Assembly (NCBI RefSeq): GCF_000158815.1
Contig: NZ_GG657738.1
Span: 4,695,498-4,759,497, forward strand
Length of the DNA: 64,000 nucleotides
Direction: 5' to 3'
From: Micromonospora sp. ATCC 39149
GTDB taxonomy: Bacteria; Actinomycetota; Actinomycetes; Mycobacteriales; Micromonosporaceae
Below, in pieces: positions 35,395 to 44,991 of this stretch. Both the position numbers and the translations under genes were made by a program. A model generated the notes under the pieces. That model was given only the letters and a program-made list of their open reading frames with translations, searched no databases and had not been told where the DNA came from. How positions within the stretch are numbered: position 1 is the stretch's first letter; every line of letters begins with the position of its first letter.

Positions 35395-36528
35395 ATGCGT
35401 ACCAGCCGCTTCCTGGTGCTCGCCGCCGCCGGCGTGCTTGCCACCACCGGCCTCGCCGCCTGCGGCGGGGCGGACAAGGACGCCGACCAGGCCGACAGCG
35501 GCCCGATCGCCGTCAAGGCGACCGACACCGCCTGCGAGGTCGGCCGGACGGAACTGGCCGCCGGCCAGACCGTCTTCGAGGTGACGAACTCCGGCGCCAA
35601 GGTGACCGAGTTCTACGTCTACGCCGCCGGGGACCGGGTGATGGGCGAGGTCGAGAACATCGCCCCCGGCCTCAAGCGCGAGTTGCGCGTGGAGCTGCCC
35701 GCCGGAACGTATGAGACGGCCTGCAAGCCCGGGATGAGCGGCAAGGGCATCCGGGGGGCCCTGAAGGTCAGCGGCACCCCCGCGACCGTAGCCCCCGACG
35801 CCGCGCTGGCCGAGGCCACCGCGAGCTACCAGCGGTACGTCACCAGCCAGACCGCCGCGCTGCTGACGAAGACCGAGGAGTTCGTCGCCGCCGTCAAGGC
35901 CGGGGACGTGGCGAAGGCCAAGGCGTTGTACCCGGTGGCCCGCACCTACTGGGAGCGGATCGAGCCGGTCGCGGAGAGCTTCGGCGACCTCGACCCGAAG
36001 ATCGACGGCCGCGAGGAGGTCGTCGAGGAGGGCATGGAGTTCACCGGCTTCCACCGGATCGAGAAGGACCTCTGGACCACCGGCGACATCAGCGCCGACG
36101 GGCCGATCGCCGACCAGCTGCTCACCGACGTCAAGGCGATCGTCGCCAAGGCCAACGCCGAGAAGCTCACCCCGCTCCAACTCGCCAACGGCGCGAAGGC
36201 GCTGCTCGACGAGGTCGCCAGCGGCAAGATCACCGGCGAGGAGGAGCGGTACTCGCACACCGACCTGTGGGACTTCAACGCCAACCTGGAGGGCTCGAAG
36301 GCCGCGATCGCGGCGCTGCGCCCGGCCCTGGAGCAGCGCGCTCCCGAACTGGTCGCCCAGCTCGACTCCGAGTTCACCAACGTCGAAACGGTGCTCGACA
36401 AGCACCGTGACGGCGACGGCTGGAAGCTGCACACCGCGCTGAGCAAGGCCGAGCTGAAGGAGCTGTCGGACGGCATCAACGCGCTGGCCGAGCCGGTCAG
36501 CAAGGTCGCCGCGGTCGTCGCCCGGTGA
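35395..36528 (+). CDS. efeO: iron uptake lipoprotein EfeO
   Basis: A 377-residue EfeO. The signal peptide ends in a lipobox L-A-A-C at residue about 22, so it is membrane-anchored. Residues about 35-125 form a cupredoxin-like domain, followed by an M75 (imelysin-type) domain with the metal-binding H-x-x-E in F-H-R-I-E-K-D-L-W. It captures iron outside the membrane and passes it to EfeU. The start follows a CGAGGAGAAA ribosome site. Confidence 0.93.
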   Translation: MRTSRFLVLAAAGVLATTGLAACGGADKDADQADSGPIAVKATDTACEVGRTELAAGQTVFEVTNSGAKVTEFYVYAAGDRVMGEVENIAPGLKRELRVELPAGTYETACKPGMSGKGIRGALKVSGTPATVAPDAALAEATASYQRYVTSQTAALLTKTEEFVAAVKAGDVAKAKALYPVARTYWERIEPVAESFGDLDPKIDGREEVVEEGMEFTGFHRIEKDLWTTGDISADGPIADQLLTDVKAIVAKANAEKLTPLQLANGAKALLDEVASGKITGEEERYSHTDLWDFNANLEGSKAAIAALRPALEQRAPELVAQLDSEFTNVETVLDKHRDGDGWKLHTALSKAELKELSDGINALAEPVSKVAAVVAR

Positions 36529-36573
36529 CCTGCGGTCCTGGTGAGCACACCGACGAGCAGAGAGGCTGGCGGC

Positions 36574-37884
36574 ATGAGCGAGCGCGGTGAGCGAATCATC
36601 GGGCGCGGCGCGAGCGGGCTGTCCCGGCGGCGGGCGATCACGCTTGCCGGCGCGGGGGTCGCTGGGGTGGCGGGCGTCGCCGCCGGGGCCGGCGTGCTGG
36701 CCCGCGGCAGGGCGGAACACGCCTCGGCGAATCAGGGCGCGGCGGCCGGTGCGGTGCCGTTCCACGGCGAGCACCAGGCCGGCATCACCACCCCGGCCCA
36801 GGACCGGCTGCACTTCGTCGCCTTCGACGTGATCACCAAGGACCGGGCCCGCCTGGTCGAGCTGCTCGGCGATTGGACGGCCGCCGCCGCCCGGATGACC
36901 GCCGGTAAGGACGCCGGGGTGACCGGCGCGGTCGGCGGCGTGCCGGAGGCCCCGCCGGACGACACCGGCGAGGCCCTCGGGTTGCCCCCGTCCCAGCTCA
37001 CCCTCACCATCGGCTTCGGGCCGGCGCTGTTCCGCGACGCCCAGGGCCGGGACCGGTTCGGCATCGCCGACCGCCGCCCGGCCGCGCTGGCCGACCTGCC
37101 GCACTTCGCCGGGGACGCGCTGCGGCCGGAGATCTCCGGCGGTGACCTCTGCGTCCAGGCCTGCGCCAACGACCCCCAGGTGGCGGTGCACGCCATCCGC
37201 AACCTGGCCCGCATCGGCATGGGCGTGGTCAGCGTCCGCTGGTCGCAGCTCGGTTTCGGCCGTACCTCGTCGACCTCGACTGGGCAGGCCACCCCGCGCA
37301 ACCTGTTCGGCTTCAAGGACGGCACGGCCAACCTCAAGGCCGAGGACGACGGGCTGCTGCGCGAACACCTCTGGGTCCAGCCCGGCGACGGCCCGGACTG
37401 GATGACCGGCGGGTCGTACCTGGTCACCCGGAAGATCCGGATGCTCGTCGAGACCTGGGACCGCAGCTCGCTGGTCGAGCAGGAGCAGATCGTCGGCCGG
37501 GCCAAGGGCAGCGGCGCGCCGCTGGGCCGGGCCGACGAGTTCGACGAGCCCGACTTCGCCGCGAAGGGCGACGACGGCCAACCGGTGATCGCCGAGAGTG
37601 CGCACGTGCGGCTGGCCCATCCGGACGCCAACGACGGCGCGCGGCTGCTGCGCCGGGGATACAACTTTGTGGACGGCTCCGACGGGCTGGGCCGGCTCGA
37701 CGCCGGGCTGTTCTTCATCGCCTACCAGCGGGACCCGCGCAAGCAGTTCGTGCCCATCCAGACCCGGCTGGCCCGCAACGACGCGATGAACGAGTACCTG
37801 CGGCACGTCTCCAGCGCCGTCTTCGCCTGCCCGCCGGGGGTGCGCGACGGCGGCGACCACTGGGGCCGGGCGCTGTTCGGCTGA
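36574..37884 (+). CDS. efeB: Tat-exported dye-decolorizing peroxidase EfeB
   Basis: A 436-residue DyP-type haem peroxidase. The Tat signal is S-R-R-R-A-I-T-L near residue 27 followed by a hydrophobic stretch. The family G-x-x-D-G motif is G-F-K-D-G-T-A-N-L (residues about 244-252). It acts with EfeU and EfeO in iron acquisition, possibly oxidising ferrous iron or releasing iron from haem. ATG 36574 has a GAGAGG ribosome site; an in-frame start at 36541 would precede the twin-arginine signal and is less likely. Confidence 0.93.
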   Translation: MSERGERIIGRGASGLSRRRAITLAGAGVAGVAGVAAGAGVLARGRAEHASANQGAAAGAVPFHGEHQAGITTPAQDRLHFVAFDVITKDRARLVELLGDWTAAAARMTAGKDAGVTGAVGGVPEAPPDDTGEALGLPPSQLTLTIGFGPALFRDAQGRDRFGIADRRPAALADLPHFAGDALRPEISGGDLCVQACANDPQVAVHAIRNLARIGMGVVSVRWSQLGFGRTSSTSTGQATPRNLFGFKDGTANLKAEDDGLLREHLWVQPGDGPDWMTGGSYLVTRKIRMLVETWDRSSLVEQEQIVGRAKGSGAPLGRADEFDEPDFAAKGDDGQPVIAESAHVRLAHPDANDGARLLRRGYNFVDGSDGLGRLDAGLFFIAYQRDPRKQFVPIQTRLARNDAMNEYLRHVSSAVFACPPGVRDGGDHWGRALFG

Positions 37885-37957
37885 GCTGGCGACCCGCCGG
37901 CGGCCCGCGGACGATGCCGATCCCACCGACTCGGGGGAGGATGGAAGTATAGATCCC

Positions 37958-38647
37958 ATGAGAGCCCGGGTACTGGTGGTCGACGACGACCCCGCGCTCG
38001 CCGAGATGCTCGGCATCGTCCTGCGCAGCGAGGGCTTTCTGCCCTCGTTCGTCGCCGACGGGGAACGGGCCCTGGCCGCGTTCCGGGAGAATCGGCCCGA
38101 CATAGTCCTGCTCGACCTGATGCTGCCCGGGATGAGCGGTATCGACGTGGCCCGGGCGATCCGGGGCGAGTCCGGCGTGCCGATCGTGATGCTCACGGCG
38201 AAGAGCGACACCGTGGACGTGGTACTCGGTCTGGAGTCCGGCGCGGACGACTACGTGGTCAAGCCGTTCAAGCCCAAGGAACTGGTGGCCCGGATGCGGG
38301 CCCGGTTGCGCCGGGGCGAGGACGTGGCCCCGGAGCTGCTGACCGTCGGCCCGCCCGGCAACCAGATCAGCATCGACGTGCCCGCGCACACCGTGAGCCG
38401 CAACGGCGAGGAGGTGAAGCTGACGCCGCTGGAGTTCGACCTGCTGGTCGCGCTCGCCCGCAAGCCGCGCCAGGTCTTCACCCGCGAGGTGCTGCTGGAG
38501 CAGGTCTGGGGGTACCGGCACGCCGCGGACACCCGCCTGGTCAACGTGCACGTGCAGCGGCTGCGGGCCAAGATCGAGCCGGACCCGGAGCGTCCCGAGA
38601 TCATCCTGACGGTGCGGGGCGTGGGCTACAAGGCGGGCACGGGGTAG
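37958..38647 (+). CDS. mtrA: response regulator MtrA
   Basis: A 229-residue OmpR-family response regulator. The receiver domain has the acidic pair at D9-D11 and the phosphorylation site Asp53 in VLLDLMLPGMSG. The C-terminal winged helix has L-T-P-L-E-F-D-L-L-V-A-L and H-V-Q-R-L-R-A-K-I-E. MtrA controls cell division, wall metabolism and antibiotic production in actinobacteria. It forms the conserved mtrA-mtrB-lpqB operon. The start follows GGGGGAGGATGG. Confidence 0.96.
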   Translation: MRARVLVVDDDPALAEMLGIVLRSEGFLPSFVADGERALAAFRENRPDIVLLDLMLPGMSGIDVARAIRGESGVPIVMLTAKSDTVDVVLGLESGADDYVVKPFKPKELVARMRARLRRGEDVAPELLTVGPPGNQISIDVPAHTVSRNGEEVKLTPLEFDLLVALARKPRQVFTREVLLEQVWGYRHAADTRLVNVHVQRLRAKIEPDPERPEIILTVRGVGYKAGTG

Positions 38648-38660
38648 CCTTGGCCGCACT

Positions 38661-40415
38661 GTGACCACCTCCCCGCCCTCCGATTCCGCACCCACGGTCA
38701 CCCGCCGGTCACCCGCCGCGTGGGAGCTGTGGCGTGCGCTGTCCGGCCGGGTGGCCCGGCTGGTGGCCGGCCTGCACCAGACGTGGCGTCGCTCACTCCA
38801 GGTCCGGGTGGTGACCATCACACTGGTCGCCTCCAGCCTGCTCGTCGGCGGTTTCGCCTACCTCATCGCTGACAAGATCACCAACATCCTGCTGGAGAAC
38901 GCCGAAACAGACGTCCGGCTGCGGCTCAGCAGTGGCAGCGACTACGCGGCCAAACAGTTCAGCCTGTTCAGCCAGGCGCAGGAGGCCCAACTCCAGGACA
39001 CCATCGACGGCACGGTCAACTACCTGGCCGGCGGCGACCCGCAGCAGACCAGCGGGGTGGTGGTGGCGATCACGGCCGACAACTACACCGGGATCATCGA
39101 GCCGCGCTCCTCACCCGACGTGGACGTCCGGCCGCTGATCAGCCGAGAGCTGCGGGCCACGGTCGCCGACGGCAACATCGCCAGCCAGATCCGCACCGGC
39201 CGGCTCACCGGAGACACCACGAAATACCTGGTGTACGGCTCCCCGGTACCGACCCGGTTCGGCCAGGTGGAGCTGTACTACCTCGTCCCGCTGACCCGGC
39301 AGGACGCCACGGCGACCGACGCCCGGGCCACCGTGGTGGCCACCGGGGCGGCCCTGGTGCTGCTGCTCGGCCTGCTCGCCGCCCTGGTCACCCGGCTGGT
39401 GGTGACGCCCGTGCGGGTGGCCGCCCGGACGGCCCAGCGGCTCTCCGCCGGCCTGCTCGATCAGCGGATGGCCGTCAACGGGGAGGACGACCTGGCGCTG
39501 CTGGCCGCCTCGTTCAACCAGATGGCGACCAACTTGCAACGACAGATCCTCCGGCTGGAGGAAATGTCCCGCCTGCAACGCCGGTTCACCTCCGACGTCT
39601 CGCACGAGCTGCGTACCCCGCTGACCACCGTCCGGATGGCCGCCGACCTGATCTTCGCCGAGCGGGAGGAGTTCGAGCCGGCCGTGGCCCGCAGCGCCGA
39701 GCTGCTCCAGGCCGAGCTGGACCGGTTCGAGGAGCTGCTCACCGACCTGCTGGAGATCAGCCGGTTCGACGCGGGGTTCGCCATGCTGGACGCCGAACCG
39801 ACCGACCTGGTCCCGGTGGTGCACCGGGTGACCGACCGGCTGGCCGGGCTGGCCGAGCGGGTCGGTGTCACCATCGACCTGGACATGCCGGACACCCCGG
39901 TGATCGCCGAGGTGGACCCGCGCCGCGTCGAGCGGGTGCTGCGCAACCTGGTCGGCAACGCCGTCGAGCACGGCGAGGGCAAGCCCGTCCTGATCACCCT
40001 CGGGCAGGACCGGGCGGCCGTCGCCGTGACCGTCCGGGACCACGGGGTGGGTCTCAAACCGGGCGAGGAGAAGCTGGTCTTCAACCGATTCTGGCGGGCC
40101 GACCCGTCCCGGGCGCGGCAGACCGGTGGCACCGGCCTCGGCCTGTCCATCAGCCTGGAGGACGCCCGGCTGCACGGCGGTTGGCTGGAGGCGTGGGGCG
40201 CGCCCGGGCAGGGCGCGCAGTTCCGGCTCACCCTGCCCGCCCGGTCCGGCGACCGGCTGACCACGTCGCCGCTACGGTTGGTCCCCGCCGACGCCATCCT
40301 GCCCTTCGGCGGCCCCCGGGCCGGCGGGCTGCTCGACATCGGCCCCGGCACCGGGGGAGCCCTGGCCGTCGGGCCGGCGACGGGGGCCGACGACCGGGCG
40401 GAGGTGGGGTCGTGA
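38661..40415 (+). CDS. mtrB: sensor histidine kinase MtrB
   Basis: A 584-residue membrane kinase, partner of MtrA. There are transmembrane helices near residues 52-74 and 220-242, a HAMP domain, the phosphoacceptor His in S-D-V-S-H-E-L-R-T-P-L, an N box N-L-V-G-N-A-V-E-H-G, and G boxes D-H-G-V-G-L and G-G-T-G-L-G-L-S-I. The extracytoplasmic loop is large (about 140 residues). GTG 38661 is the start, and the stop overlaps lpqB. Confidence 0.95.
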   Translation: MTTSPPSDSAPTVTRRSPAAWELWRALSGRVARLVAGLHQTWRRSLQVRVVTITLVASSLLVGGFAYLIADKITNILLENAETDVRLRLSSGSDYAAKQFSLFSQAQEAQLQDTIDGTVNYLAGGDPQQTSGVVVAITADNYTGIIEPRSSPDVDVRPLISRELRATVADGNIASQIRTGRLTGDTTKYLVYGSPVPTRFGQVELYYLVPLTRQDATATDARATVVATGAALVLLLGLLAALVTRLVVTPVRVAARTAQRLSAGLLDQRMAVNGEDDLALLAASFNQMATNLQRQILRLEEMSRLQRRFTSDVSHELRTPLTTVRMAADLIFAEREEFEPAVARSAELLQAELDRFEELLTDLLEISRFDAGFAMLDAEPTDLVPVVHRVTDRLAGLAERVGVTIDLDMPDTPVIAEVDPRRVERVLRNLVGNAVEHGEGKPVLITLGQDRAAVAVTVRDHGVGLKPGEEKLVFNRFWRADPSRARQTGGTGLGLSISLEDARLHGGWLEAWGAPGQGAQFRLTLPARSGDRLTTSPLRLVPADAILPFGGPRAGGLLDIGPGTGGALAVGPATGADDRAEVGS

Positions 40416-42232
40416 GGCGGCAGGGCCGGTTCGCCGGGCTGCTCGCCGGGGCGCTCCTGCTCACCGGGGCGGCCGGTTGTGGCATCCCCGAGAGGTCCGA
40501 CGTCAAGGTGGACGGGCAGGTCGCCGCCGCCAAGTCCGGCTCGTCGAGCTTCCGCCGTGACGAGCCGCCGAACCGGCTCGCCAGCGGTACCGACCGCGCG
40601 GCCTTCGTCACCAACTTCCTTTCGGCCGCCGCCGGCGAGGCGGACCGTGCCTACTACCGGGTCAAGCAGTTCGTCGCCCCCGAGGGGCGCAGTCGGATTC
40701 AGGAGAAGCAGCAGCCCAGCGAGGTGACCCTCACCGTCGTGCGGCTGCGCGAGGCGCCGGTGATCACCGACAGCACGGACGGCACCCGGGTCACGCTGCG
40801 GGTGCAGCAGATTGGCCTGCTGCGCGCCGACGGCACCCTCATGCCGCCGGTGGCCACCGAGACCGAGTACCGGTTCGAGCTGCGCGCCGCCGCCCAGGAG
40901 GACAAGCCGGACACCGGCTGGTACGTCGCCGACCCGCCGCCGAACGTGCTGCTGCTCAGCGATCAGGCGCTGCGGCAGTACTACCAGACCCACATCGTCT
41001 ACTTCTGGAACACCAGTCGCACCCAGCTCGTGCCCGACCAGCGTTACCTGCCGCTGGCCGTGCCCGACGAGCGGCGGGTCACCGAGGTGGTGAAGTGGCT
41101 GACCGCCGGGCCGTCGGAGTGGCTGGGGCCCGGGACGAGCCGGCTGCCCGACGGCACCCGGCTGATCAACAACGCGACCGGGGCGGACGGGCGGTGGGAG
41201 GTCAACCTCGACATGCCCGTGGACGCGGACGACCGGCGGGTGGAGGACTTCGTCGACCAGCTCGCCTGGTCGCTGCCGGAGCTGGACGGCCAGCTCGAAC
41301 TGCGGATCCACAACCAGACCCGGGTGACGGTGCCCGACCTCAGACAGCGCCGACGGGCCCGCCTGGCCTACCCGCTCAGCGCCAACCCGCAGCGGTTCTG
41401 CGTCTACGACGGCGCGGTCCACCCGCTCGACTTCGGCGGCGGTGAGGCGTTCGGTGTCGCGCCGGTCACCGAGGCGGTCAACAAGGGCGTCGTCTCGGCC
41501 GGGTTCAGCCGCTCCCACGACGGGATCCGCGCCGCGCTGGTGACCGCCGGGGCGGACAAGCGGCAGCGGCTGGTGGTCGGTGTCGGCGCGGCGCCGGTGT
41601 CGATCGTCCAGCGCGGCACCCGCACGTTCGCCGCGATGGGCCGGCCGGTGTGGCTGCGCTCGCCGGCCCCGGACCGGCCGCAGGGCCTGGTGGTGGCCGA
41701 CGGCACGCTCTACCGCTTCGACTCCGGCGCCCAGTTGCGGGCCGTCCCGCTGACCGCCGAAGGCAAGGTGACGGCGGTGGCGGCGTCGCTGGACGGGCAC
41801 CGCATCGCGGTGATCGTCGGCGGCGCGCTGTACGTCGCGGCGGTCAACCTCAACGGCGGCGTGGTCACCGTGGGCCCGGCGCGTCGGCTGGTCACCTCGC
41901 TGACCGACCTCTCCGCGGTCGACTGGGCGGGGGAGAACACCCTGCACCTGGCGGGCTCCGCCGGGCGGCCGGCGATCTACGACATCAGCGTGGACGGCGC
42001 CCTGGAGACGCCGCTGCGCCGGGACGTCGGCGCCCGGGTCACGCACCTGTCGTCGTACCCGCTGAACGCGGTGGCGCCGTTTCCCAACGGGAACCTGATG
42101 TACGAGGCGAACGGGGTGGCGTACCGCAACAGCCCGTTCGACACGATCAAGCGGGACGAGGTGCGGGACGTGACGCCTCCGCTGGCCGGGGTGCAGGCCG
42201 GCAACCCGACCGCCCCCTTCTTCCTCTACTGA
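40412..42232 (+). CDS. lpqB: lipoprotein LpqB
   Basis: A 606-residue LpqB, the lipoprotein partner of MtrAB. The lipobox is L-T-G-A-A-G-C (Cys about residue 24). A GerMN-like domain lies around residues 210-330 (V-K-W-L-T-A-G-P-S-E-W-L) and a C-terminal beta-propeller-like domain follows. The GTG start at 40412 overlaps the mtrB stop (GTGA). It influences MtrA signalling and sits in the envelope. Confidence 0.95.
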   Translation: MRRQGRFAGLLAGALLLTGAAGCGIPERSDVKVDGQVAAAKSGSSSFRRDEPPNRLASGTDRAAFVTNFLSAAAGEADRAYYRVKQFVAPEGRSRIQEKQQPSEVTLTVVRLREAPVITDSTDGTRVTLRVQQIGLLRADGTLMPPVATETEYRFELRAAAQEDKPDTGWYVADPPPNVLLLSDQALRQYYQTHIVYFWNTSRTQLVPDQRYLPLAVPDERRVTEVVKWLTAGPSEWLGPGTSRLPDGTRLINNATGADGRWEVNLDMPVDADDRRVEDFVDQLAWSLPELDGQLELRIHNQTRVTVPDLRQRRRARLAYPLSANPQRFCVYDGAVHPLDFGGGEAFGVAPVTEAVNKGVVSAGFSRSHDGIRAALVTAGADKRQRLVVGVGAAPVSIVQRGTRTFAAMGRPVWLRSPAPDRPQGLVVADGTLYRFDSGAQLRAVPLTAEGKVTAVAASLDGHRIAVIVGGALYVAAVNLNGGVVTVGPARRLVTSLTDLSAVDWAGENTLHLAGSAGRPAIYDISVDGALETPLRRDVGARVTHLSSYPLNAVAPFPNGNLMYEANGVAYRNSPFDTIKRDEVRDVTPPLAGVQAGNPTAPFFLY

Positions 42233-42233
42233 G

Positions 42234-42950
42234 GTGCGCGCGGTCGCCGGCCTCTGGGCGGATCTGGCCGACCTGGTGCTGCCCGTGGAGTGCGCCGGTT
42301 GCCGGGAGCGCCGGGCGGCCCGGTACGGGTTCTGCCCCGGCTGCGTGACGGCCCTGGCGGCGCTGCGGCCCCGACCGGTGCGCCCCACCGCGGCCCCGCC
42401 GGGACTGCCCCCGTGCGTCGCCCTCGGCCCGTACGGCGGCGCGCTGCGGGAGGCGCTGCTGGCGTACAAGGAACGGGGCCGGCACGGGCTGGCCCGGCCG
42501 CTGGGCGGGCTGCTCGCCGAGGTGGTGGCTGGTGCGGTCGGCGCGGCACGGCCGGTGCTGCTGGTTCCGGTGCCGGACACCGCGATGGCGGCCCGCGCCA
42601 GGTACGGCGACCACCTCGACCGGCTGGCCCGGCACGCGGCGGCCCGACTGAGCCGGGCCGGCTGGCCCGTGCAGGTGCTCCGGCCGTTGCGGGCGCTGCC
42701 CCGACCGGACTCGGCCACCCTGGACAGCGCGGGCCGGGCCCGTGCGGCGCAGTCGGCCTTCCGGGCCCGGCCGAGGACCGCCCCGCCCAGGGCCCGCGCC
42801 GGGGCGCCGGTGCCGGTGGTCGTGCTGCTCGACGACATCGTCACCACCGGCGTCACCCTGGCCGCCGCAGCCCGGGTGCTGAGCGCGACCGGCCTGTCGC
42901 CCATGGTCGCGGCGGTCCTCGCCGCGACGGAGAAACGCCACCGTTCGTGA
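42234..42950 (+). CDS. comF: ComF family phosphoribosyltransferase-like protein
   Basis: A 238-residue ComF-type protein. A four-cysteine zinc knuckle lies at C-A-G-C-R-E-R...F-C-P-G-C (residues about 20-37), and the PRPP-binding loop is V-V-V-L-L-D-D-I-V-T-T-G. Homologues are linked to DNA uptake. Its GTG start at 42234 begins one base after the lpqB stop, so it is part of the same operon. Confidence 0.88.
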   Translation: MRAVAGLWADLADLVLPVECAGCRERRAARYGFCPGCVTALAALRPRPVRPTAAPPGLPPCVALGPYGGALREALLAYKERGRHGLARPLGGLLAEVVAGAVGAARPVLLVPVPDTAMAARARYGDHLDRLARHAAARLSRAGWPVQVLRPLRALPRPDSATLDSAGRARAAQSAFRARPRTAPPRARAGAPVPVVVLLDDIVTTGVTLAAAARVLSATGLSPMVAAVLAATEKRHRS

Positions 42951-43200
42951 CTCAACGTGTTTCTGATTCACCCGACCGTGTGGGGCCTGTGAAAATTCTG
43001 AGGCTTTGCGCGATGGGGGGTGACGGCCGGGCGAACAGGGGTTAGCGTTTTCGTGTCGGGGGTAGGAAGGCATTCCACTCGCCCCCGGCGGTGAGAGGAG
43101 GCGTAACCGCACTGACCCGGTCGACGCCGAACGAGGGTTCCCCTGAAGGCGAGCCGGCCGGGATTTCCGGATCGAAGACCGTCCGAACAAGGGAGGTCAC

Positions 43201-43836
43201 GTGGACATCGTGGTCAAGGGCCGGAACGTCGAGGTCCCGGATCATTACCGGGTGCACGTAGCCGAGAAGCTCGCAAAGATCGAACGTTACGATCACAAGC
43301 TTATCCGCGTCGATGTCGAGTTGTTCCACGAGCGTAATCCGCGCCAGTCCGACCATTGCCAGCGGGTCGAGATAACGTGCGTTTCCCGTGGTCCGGTGAT
43401 TCGGGCCGAGGCCTGCACCGACGATTTCTACAGCGCACTCGACGCCGCGATCGCCAAACTGGACAACCGGCTGCGCCGGGCTGCGGACCGCCGCCGGGTC
43501 CATCGGGGCCGGCACGCGCCGATCTCCGTCGCGGCGGCCACCGCCGACCTGCCGGTCGCCGGCCTCGATGCGCCCGTCCCGGCCCTCGACGGCGTCCGAT
43601 CGGCCACGGCAACCGCCGTAGCCGAGCGGTTCGAGGAGGAGCCTGACGACCAGCCCTGGCACATCGCCCGGGCGAAGGTCCACCCCGCCGAGCCGATGAC
43701 GGTCGACGACGCGCTGTTCCAGATGGAACTGGTCGGGCACGACTTCTACCTGTTCCACGACAAGGAGTCCGGCCGCCCCAGCGTCGTCTACCGGCGACAC
43801 GCCTACGACTACGGCATCATCTCCCTCGACATCTGA
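43201..43836 (+). CDS. hpf: long-form ribosome hibernation promoting factor
   Basis: A 211-residue long HPF. The N-terminal S30AE domain begins MDIVVKGRNVEVPDHYRVHV. After a variable linker, the C-terminal dimerisation domain has P-M-T-V-D-D-A-L-F-Q-M-E-L-V-G-H-D-F-Y-L-F. It pairs 70S ribosomes into inactive 100S dimers during stress. The GTG at 43201 follows an AGGGAGG site. The 250-base gap upstream (42951-43200) holds no gene and must contain its promoter, which I could not assign. Confidence 0.93.
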   Translation: MDIVVKGRNVEVPDHYRVHVAEKLAKIERYDHKLIRVDVELFHERNPRQSDHCQRVEITCVSRGPVIRAEACTDDFYSALDAAIAKLDNRLRRAADRRRVHRGRHAPISVAAATADLPVAGLDAPVPALDGVRSATATAVAERFEEEPDDQPWHIARAKVHPAEPMTVDDALFQMELVGHDFYLFHDKESGRPSVVYRRHAYDYGIISLDI

Positions 43837-43848
43837 CCCCGACGGTGG

Positions 43849-43875
43849 CCCCGCTGGCCCGGTGGGTCAGCGGGG
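43849..43875. terminator. hairpin between convergent hpf and GNAT genes
   Basis: CCCCGCTG (43849-43856) pairs with CAGCGGGG (43868-43875); it overlaps the end of the GNAT gene and may terminate both strands. Confidence 0.5.
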
Positions 43876-44991
43876 CGCGTCGGTGGCGAGCAGGCCGTAC
43901 AGGACCGAGTCGATCCGGGTGCCCCCGGGGCCGGGCAGCCGGCCGCGCAGCAGGCCCTCCCGGGAGAAGCCGGCGCGCTCCAGCACCCGCTGCGAGGCCG
44001 CGTTCTCCGGCCGGGTGCCCGCCCAGACCCGGGCGAGCCCCACCCCGTCGAACGCCCAGCCGGCGACCAGGCGCACCGCCCGGGTGGCCAGGCCCCGGCC
44101 CCGCCCCGCCGGCAGCAGGCTGTAGCCGATCATCGCCTGCCCAGTGGCCGGCTCGTCGTGGTGCAGCATGCACCCGCCGGCCAGCTCGCCGCCGCGCGCG
44201 TCCACGATCGCCAGATCGGCCGAGACCCCGGTTAGCCAGCGGCTGCCCGCCAGCCGGCAACGCCGCTCGACGTCGCCGAGCGACGGCGGCTGCGGGGGCA
44301 CCCGGTTCGCGACGACCTCGGGCAGGCGGTGCAGCCGGAACAACGCCGCCGCATCGTCCGGCCCGACCGGGCGCACGGTCACCACGCCGTCGGTGAGCCG
44401 GCCGCCGGGCAGGTCGGGCAGGAGCCGGGGCGTCGGGCCGGGCGGGTCGTCGGCCAGGCGTACCCAGCAGACCAGGTCCTGCCGGTCGCCGTCGCGTGCC
44501 AGGTTCGCCGCCCGGCGTACCCCCTCGTGCCGGAACCCGGCGGCGAGCGCGACCCGCTGGCTCGCCGTGTTCTCCGCGTGGGTGAGCAGCTCCAGGCGGG
44601 CCGTACCGTGCGCGAAGGCCGTCGCCGCCAGCGCCCGGGTCGCGGCGGTGGCCACCCCGCGGCCCCGCGCCCACGGCGCGACCCAGTAGCCCAGCTCCGC
44701 CTGCTCCCGCACCGGCACCACGTTGCCCAGGCCGGTGCCGCCGAGCAGCCGGTCGGTGGCCGGATCCGCGATCGCGTACGCGGCCCCGCCGGCAGCCCAC
44801 GCCGCGGGGGCGCCCTCGGCCACCCACCACCGGGCGTCGGCCTCGGTGTACGGGCTGGGCATGCCGGAGATGAACCGCTGGGTGAGCGGGTCGGCGCAGG
44901 CCGCCGCGACGTCGGGCACGTCCGCGGCGCGGAACGGCCGCAGCCGTACCCCCTCGGCCCCGACGGCGTCGGGCAGGCGGGGCCCGCTCAC
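43867..44991 (-). CDS. tandem double-GNAT acetyltransferase (second of a pair)
   Basis: A 374-residue protein with two RimJ-type GNAT domains. Domain 1 has Y-W-V-A-P-W-A-R-G-R-G-V-A-T and E-N-T-A-S-Q-R-V-A-L-A-A-G-F; domain 2 has Y-S-L-L-P-A-G-R-G-R-G-L-A-T and E-N-A-A-S-Q-R-V-L-E-R-A-G-F. Both carry the R/Q-x-x-G-x-G/A acetyl-CoA motif. Substrates are unknown; single-domain relatives acetylate protein N-termini. The GTG start at 44991 overlaps the stop of the upstream double-GNAT gene (GTGA). Confidence 0.85.
   Translation of the reverse strand: MSGPRLPDAVGAEGVRLRPFRAADVPDVAAACADPLTQRFISGMPSPYTEADARWWVAEGAPAAWAAGGAAYAIADPATDRLLGGTGLGNVVPVREQAELGYWVAPWARGRGVATAATRALAATAFAHGTARLELLTHAENTASQRVALAAGFRHEGVRRAANLARDGDRQDLVCWVRLADDPPGPTPRLLPDLPGGRLTDGVVTVRPVGPDDAAALFRLHRLPEVVANRVPPQPPSLGDVERRCRLAGSRWLTGVSADLAIVDARGGELAGGCMLHHDEPATGQAMIGYSLLPAGRGRGLATRAVRLVAGWAFDGVGLARVWAGTRPENAASQRVLERAGFSREGLLRGRLPGPGGTRIDSVLYGLLATDAPR

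Noticed and set aside
39461..42955. Very long open frames opposite mtrB-lpqB-comF (over 1100 codons)
   Set aside because: High GC makes antisense frames stay open. The plus-strand genes have clear families and the antisense product is low-complexity and Arg/Pro-rich.
43817..44830. An alternative 337-codon frame over the second GNAT gene
   Set aside because: Gly/Arg-rich shadow; the neighbouring frame shows two complete GNAT domains.
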